Positions 35,547 through 38,732 of a stretch of DNA of 38,732 nucleotides are shown here, one piece after another. Within the stretch, counting starts at the first letter, position 1. The number at the start of each line of letters is the position of its first letter. The notes beneath the pieces are model-generated. The model was given only the letters and a program-made list of their open reading frames with translations, was not told the DNA's origin and made no database searches. The translations under genes were made by a program, and so were the position numbers. Source of the DNA: Sulfuricurvum sp. PC08-66 (GTDB taxonomy: Bacteria > Campylobacterota > Campylobacteria > Campylobacterales > Sulfurimonadaceae); NCBI GenBank assembly GCA_000830255.1, contig JQIT01000013.1, forward strand, positions 1 to 38,732, in the 5' to 3' direction.

Positions 35547-36875
35547 ATGAAAAAACAGCTCTTTATCGCGCTAGGTTTCTTTGGTACGCTCCTTGTCGCT
35601 GGCACACTCTTCCTTGCGACACTTCCTACCCTACTCTCGGCAAAAGCCCCTACTAACGAAGCAGCCATCGCTTCACGTCACCAAGCCCTCACCAAGTTCG
35701 CCAATGTGATGGATTTGGTCGAAAAATACAATGTCGACCCGCTCACCGTCGATGAGATTATTCAAAAATCACTCGAAGGCTTATTGACCAATCTTGATGC
35801 ACACTCGAGCTTTTTGGATGCCAAACATTTCCAAGACATGAAAGTCCAAACCGAAGGTGAATTCGGCGGATTGGGCATCACGGTAGGGATGCGAGATGGT
35901 GCGCTTACTATCATTGCCCCTATCGAGGGTACACCTGCGGACAAAGCAGGCTTACTTGCAGAGGACATCATCCTCAAAATCGAGAGTCAATCAACCTTGG
36001 GCATGAGCATCGATGATGCAGTCAATCTCATGCGAGGCAAAAAAGGCTCTCCTATTACCATCACCGTGGTGCGCAAAGGAGAAGAAAAACCCTTCGAAGT
36101 CAAGCTCATTCGTGACATCATCAAAATCGACTCCGTCTATGCCAAAGTCATCGACAACGACATCCTCTATTTGCGTATCGTAAGCTTCGACAAAAAGGTG
36201 GTCGAAGAGGTACAAAAGCACCTCGCCAAAACGTTACCCAACAAAAAAGGAATTATCCTCGATTTGCGTAACAACCCAGGTGGATTGCTCGACCAAGCCG
36301 TGGGACTTGTCGACCTCTTCGTCGATAAGGGCATTATCGTCTCCCAAAAAGGGCGCGAAAAGAGTGAAGACAGAGAGTTCAAAGCGACCAGCAAAAACAG
36401 TGACACCAAAACGCCCATGGTCGTACTCATCAATGCAGGAAGTGCAAGTGCGAGCGAAATCGTGAGTGGTGCACTCCAAGACCTCAAACGCGCTGTCGTC
36501 ATCGGCAAAAAGAGCTTCGGAAAAGGAAGCGTACAAGTCATCATGCCTATTAGTGCCCAAGAGGCGGTCAAACTCACCATCGCACGCTACTATCTGCCTA
36601 GCGGACGCACTATCCAAGCCGTAGGAGTCACACCCGATGTCGAAGTCGATTTTGGCAAAGTGGTCAAAGAGGAAGAGAATGGCTTTGCCATCAAAGAGTC
36701 CGAACTCAAAAATCGTCTCGAGAGTGAGCTAGAAAAGGTAGATAAAAAAGCGACACCCAAAAAGAAAAAAGAGGTTGATACCGAGCTTGTCATGAAACAA
36801 GAGCGTATCGACAATGACAGCCAACTCAAATCGGCTCTCGATATTGTCAAAGTATTGATTTTAACCCAAAAATAA
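35547..36875 (+). CDS. ctpA: C-terminal processing peptidase CtpA (S41 family)
   Basis: A periplasmic serine protease that cuts proteins near their C-terminus. The 442-residue protein has a signal or anchor helix (about 5-25) and a PDZ domain (about 95-185, with GEFGGLGITVG at its start). The S41 domain carries LDLRNNPGGLL and GSASASEIV, in which S301 is the likely nucleophile. K326 in FGKGSVQ is the general base, 25 residues later as in E. coli Prc. The C-terminus is lysine/glutamate-rich. It stands alone from clpB (divergent) and is followed 9 bases later by purC. Confidence 0.96.
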   Translation: MKKQLFIALGFFGTLLVAGTLFLATLPTLLSAKAPTNEAAIASRHQALTKFANVMDLVEKYNVDPLTVDEIIQKSLEGLLTNLDAHSSFLDAKHFQDMKVQTEGEFGGLGITVGMRDGALTIIAPIEGTPADKAGLLAEDIILKIESQSTLGMSIDDAVNLMRGKKGSPITITVVRKGEEKPFEVKLIRDIIKIDSVYAKVIDNDILYLRIVSFDKKVVEEVQKHLAKTLPNKKGIILDLRNNPGGLLDQAVGLVDLFVDKGIIVSQKGREKSEDREFKATSKNSDTKTPMVVLINAGSASASEIVSGALQDLKRAVVIGKKSFGKGSVQVIMPISAQEAVKLTIARYYLPSGRTIQAVGVTPDVEVDFGKVVKEEENGFAIKESELKNRLESELEKVDKKATPKKKKEVDTELVMKQERIDNDSQLKSALDIVKVLILTQK

Positions 36876-36884
36876 AGGATGTAA

Positions 36885-37604
36885 ATGCAAAAAGGTGCAC
36901 TACTTTACGAAGGCAAAGCAAAACGACTCTACGCGACTGAGGATGCAAATTTGCTCATCTCTGAATTCAAAGATGACTTGACCGCATTCAACGGTGCAAA
37001 AAAAGCGCAAGAGCAAGGCAAAGGGGCTTTGAACAACAAAATTTCAGCAGAGCTTTTCAAACTGCTAGAGGCGAATGGCGTTCCTACACACTTTGTCTCA
37101 CTTCTGGATGAGAATCATATGTTGCACAAAAAAGCGAAGATGATTATGATAGAGGTGATTGTACGCAATATCGCCACAGGAAGTTTGAGTAAAAACCTTG
37201 GTATTACCGAAGGTACTGTTTTGCCTTTTACCTTGGTGGAGTTTGACTACAAAAATGATGCGCTGGGTGACCCAAAACTCAACGACCAACACTGCCTCAT
37301 TCTCAATCTCGTCCAAGACCAATCAGAACTAGAGATGTTGCGCACCCTCGCACGCAAAGTCAATGACATTTTGCGCCCCTATTTCGCCAAAAAAGGGCTC
37401 AATTTGGTCGATTTCAAACTCGAATTTGGCAGAGACGCTCAAGGCAACATCCTTTTAGCAGATGAAATTAGCCCCGATAATTGTCGTTTTTGGGATATGA
37501 CAACGGGTGAAAAAATGGACAAAGACCGTTTCCGCCAAGGCCTAGGCGGTCTCAAAGTCGCCTACGAACAAGTACTCGAACGCATCATGGGAGAAGATAA
37601 ATAA
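36885..37604 (+). CDS. purC: SAICAR synthetase
   Basis: Joins aspartate to CAIR in purine synthesis. The 239-residue protein begins [14 protein letters not shown] and has the [11 protein letters not shown] segment. [12 protein letters not shown] and [14 protein letters not shown], both diagnostic, follow. AAAGGA lies just before the ATG. It leads the purC-purS-purQ set. Confidence 0.98.
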   Translation: MQKGALLYEGKAKRLYATEDANLLISEFKDDLTAFNGAKKAQEQGKGALNNKISAELFKLLEANGVPTHFVSLLDENHMLHKKAKMIMIEVIVRNIATGSLSKNLGITEGTVLPFTLVEFDYKNDALGDPKLNDQHCLILNLVQDQSELEMLRTLARKVNDILRPYFAKKGLNLVDFKLEFGRDAQGNILLADEISPDNCRFWDMTTGEKMDKDRFRQGLGGLKVAYEQVLERIMGEDK

Positions 37605-37605
37605 T

Positions 37606-37848
37606 ATGCAAGCAATCGTCAATATTTCACTCAAAAACGGTGTTTTGGACTCTCAAGGCAAAGCAGTGCATCATGCACTCGATGCGCTCAAATTTGAGGG
37701 TGTCAAAAATGTCCGTATCGGCAAACAAATTGTTTTGAATCTAGAGACCAACGACGAAGCAAAAGCACGTGAAGAGGTGACACAAATGTGTGAAGCGCTT
37801 TTGGCCAACACTGTCATCGAAGAGTACACCATCGAGCTTGTTAAATGA
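37606..37848 (+). CDS. purS: FGAM synthase small subunit PurS
   Basis: The small structural subunit that joins PurL and PurQ to form the three-part FGAM synthase. It has 80 residues. The start VNISLKNGVLDSQGKAVHHAL and GVKNVRIGKQIVL are typical. It is one base after the purC stop and overlaps purQ by four bases (ATGA), which keeps the subunits in step. purL is not in this window. Confidence 0.97.
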   Translation: MQAIVNISLKNGVLDSQGKAVHHALDALKFEGVKNVRIGKQIVLNLETNDEAKAREEVTQMCEALLANTVIEEYTIELVK

Positions 37849-38519
37849 ATGTAGCCATCACGCTTTTTCCTGGCACCAACTGCGATACAGATACTCAATA
37901 CGCTTTTGAAAAACTAGGTCACAAAGCCACTATTCTGTGGCACAAAGAGCGTACCATCCCTGCAAATACCGATTTAGTCGTCATTGCAGGAGGCTTTAGC
38001 TATGGGGATTATCTACGTTCAGGTGCTATCGCACGCTTCTCTCCTATCGTCGAGGGTGTGATTGCTCATGCGAACAAAGGTGGCAAAGTATTGGGAATCT
38101 GTAATGGTTTTCAAATTCTCACCGAAGCACGCCTCCTGCCAGGTGCACTCAAACGCAATGAACACCTGCATTTCATCTCCAAACATCAGCACGTGCGTGT
38201 CGAGAATAACCAAAATGACTTTTTACGCCTTTTGAAGGTAGGTGATGTGCTCAATTTGCCCATCGCTCACGCCGATGGCAACTACTACGCCGATGCGCAA
38301 ACCATTGCACAAATGGAACAAAAGGGTCAAGTGCTCTTGCGCTACAGTGATGCATCAGGCGCTATTTCCAATCCCAACGGTTCAGTAGGTGCCATAGCTG
38401 GTATCTGCAACGAAACAAAAAATGTTTTTGGATTGATGCCTCACCCAGAACGCGCCATAGAAATACTTCTTGGTAGCGACGACGGTATCAAAATGCTTCA
38501 AGGCTTCGCATCTCTATGA
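37845..38519 (+). CDS. purQ: FGAM synthase glutaminase subunit PurQ
   Basis: Releases ammonia from glutamine and passes it to PurL. The 224-residue class I amidotransferase has FPGTNCD near the start and AGGFSYGDYLRSG. The nucleophile is C86 in GICNGFQIL, and the partner residues are in MPHPERA (H200, E202). Its ATG overlaps the purS stop, and its own stop overlaps the next gene (ATGA). Confidence 0.98.
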   Translation: MNVAITLFPGTNCDTDTQYAFEKLGHKATILWHKERTIPANTDLVVIAGGFSYGDYLRSGAIARFSPIVEGVIAHANKGGKVLGICNGFQILTEARLLPGALKRNEHLHFISKHQHVRVENNQNDFLRLLKVGDVLNLPIAHADGNYYADAQTIAQMEQKGQVLLRYSDASGAISNPNGSVGAIAGICNETKNVFGLMPHPERAIEILLGSDDGIKMLQGFASL

Positions 38520-38732
38520 TGCAACTCATACGCACGTTTTTTGCTTTTTTTCTCTTTTTTGCGCCCATTTTATGGGCGACTGAAGAGAACAGCAGTAACA
38601 GCGAACAACTCCTCTATCTCTCCTATACCCAATTACCTGAAAAACTTTTCGTAGGAGAAGTTTTTGAAGTCAAAATAAAAATCATCGATACCACACACTC
38701 CACCGAGCCACTCCATGTAGAGATTGGCGGGG
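38516..38732 (+). CDS. Secreted or membrane-anchored protein, N-terminal part only
   Basis: The frame is open from the ATG at 38516 (ATGA overlap with purQ; a second ATG follows at 38519) to the end of the window. Residues 1-21 are a strong signal peptide (RTFFAFFLFFAPILWA). Then comes a Glu/Asn/Ser-rich linker and LPEKLFVGEVFEVKIKIIDT, which resembles the start of an immunoglobulin-like or BatD-type beta domain. The rest lies outside the window, so the function cannot be stated. Confidence 0.8.
   Translation, partial: MMQLIRTFFAFFLFFAPILWATEENSSNSEQLLYLSYTQLPEKLFVGEVFEVKIKIIDTTHSTEPLHVEIGG

Overview
The window looks like the chromosome of a member of the Campylobacterota (formerly Epsilonproteobacteria), probably a free-living Sulfurimonas/Sulfuricurvum/Sulfurovum-type relative. 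The main evidence is gene order: fmt-birA-parA-parB-atpF'-atpF-atpH-atpA-atpG-atpD-atpC-exbB-exbD-tonB/tolA-tolB-pal-cpoB-slyD is the arrangement I know from Helicobacter pylori and its relatives. An F-ATPase cluster without the a and c subunit genes, a BirA without a DNA-binding domain, a ProB without a PUA domain and haem-protein genes fit the same group. The genus cannot be fixed by reading alone.

Layout. Positions 1-2883 (+) hold the end of a class 3 lipase gene interrupted by an in-frame TAG, a tiny membrane protein, a membrane diguanylate cyclase with a c-type haem motif and a small helical protein. From 26452 down to 2884 everything is on the minus strand and packed tightly: a DHH phosphoesterase, dapE, ridA, msrA, rplU-rpmA-obgE, proB, fmt, birA, parAB, the ATP synthase genes, the Tol-Pal system, slyD, a Fis-like regulator, fabD, a nitrilase-family gene, mtnN and a ttcA-like gene. 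One unknown plus-strand gene (26575-27216) runs tail-to-tail into ruvX. The next minus-strand block (35366 down to 27192) is clpB, a tetrahaem cytochrome, rpmH-rnpA-yidD-yidC-jag-mnmE and ruvX. From 35547 the plus strand carries ctpA, purC, purS, purQ and the start of a secreted protein.

How the genes work together. The window is mostly housekeeping: ATP synthesis (F1 plus both b-type stalk subunits), envelope integrity (Tol-Pal), membrane protein insertion and tRNA modification (yidD-yidC-jag-mnmE), ribosome assembly (L21, L27, Obg, L34), chromosome partitioning (ParAB) and the FGAM-synthase part of purine synthesis (purS, purQ) with purC. Genes overlap by 1-14 bases at many junctions, so translational coupling is probably widespread.

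I did not find a mobile element, CRISPR array, tRNA or rRNA gene, and I see no strong candidate for a new multi-gene system. The best leads are local: rnpA appears to have no ordinary start codon and probably begins at a CTG overlapping the rpmH stop; the lipase gene has a TAG just before its likely catalytic histidine; the TtcA-like protein lacks one cysteine of the CxxC pair; the regulator next to slyD combines a degenerate AAA+ domain with a Fis-type helix-turn-helix; and three genes (2440-2883, 26575-27216, and the tetrahaem cytochrome) have unknown roles. rpmH (44 aa) is a complete gene that a length cut-off would miss. The longest stretch without a gene is 35367-35546 (180 bases), which holds the divergent clpB and ctpA promoters; no gene-free stretch reaches 300 bases.
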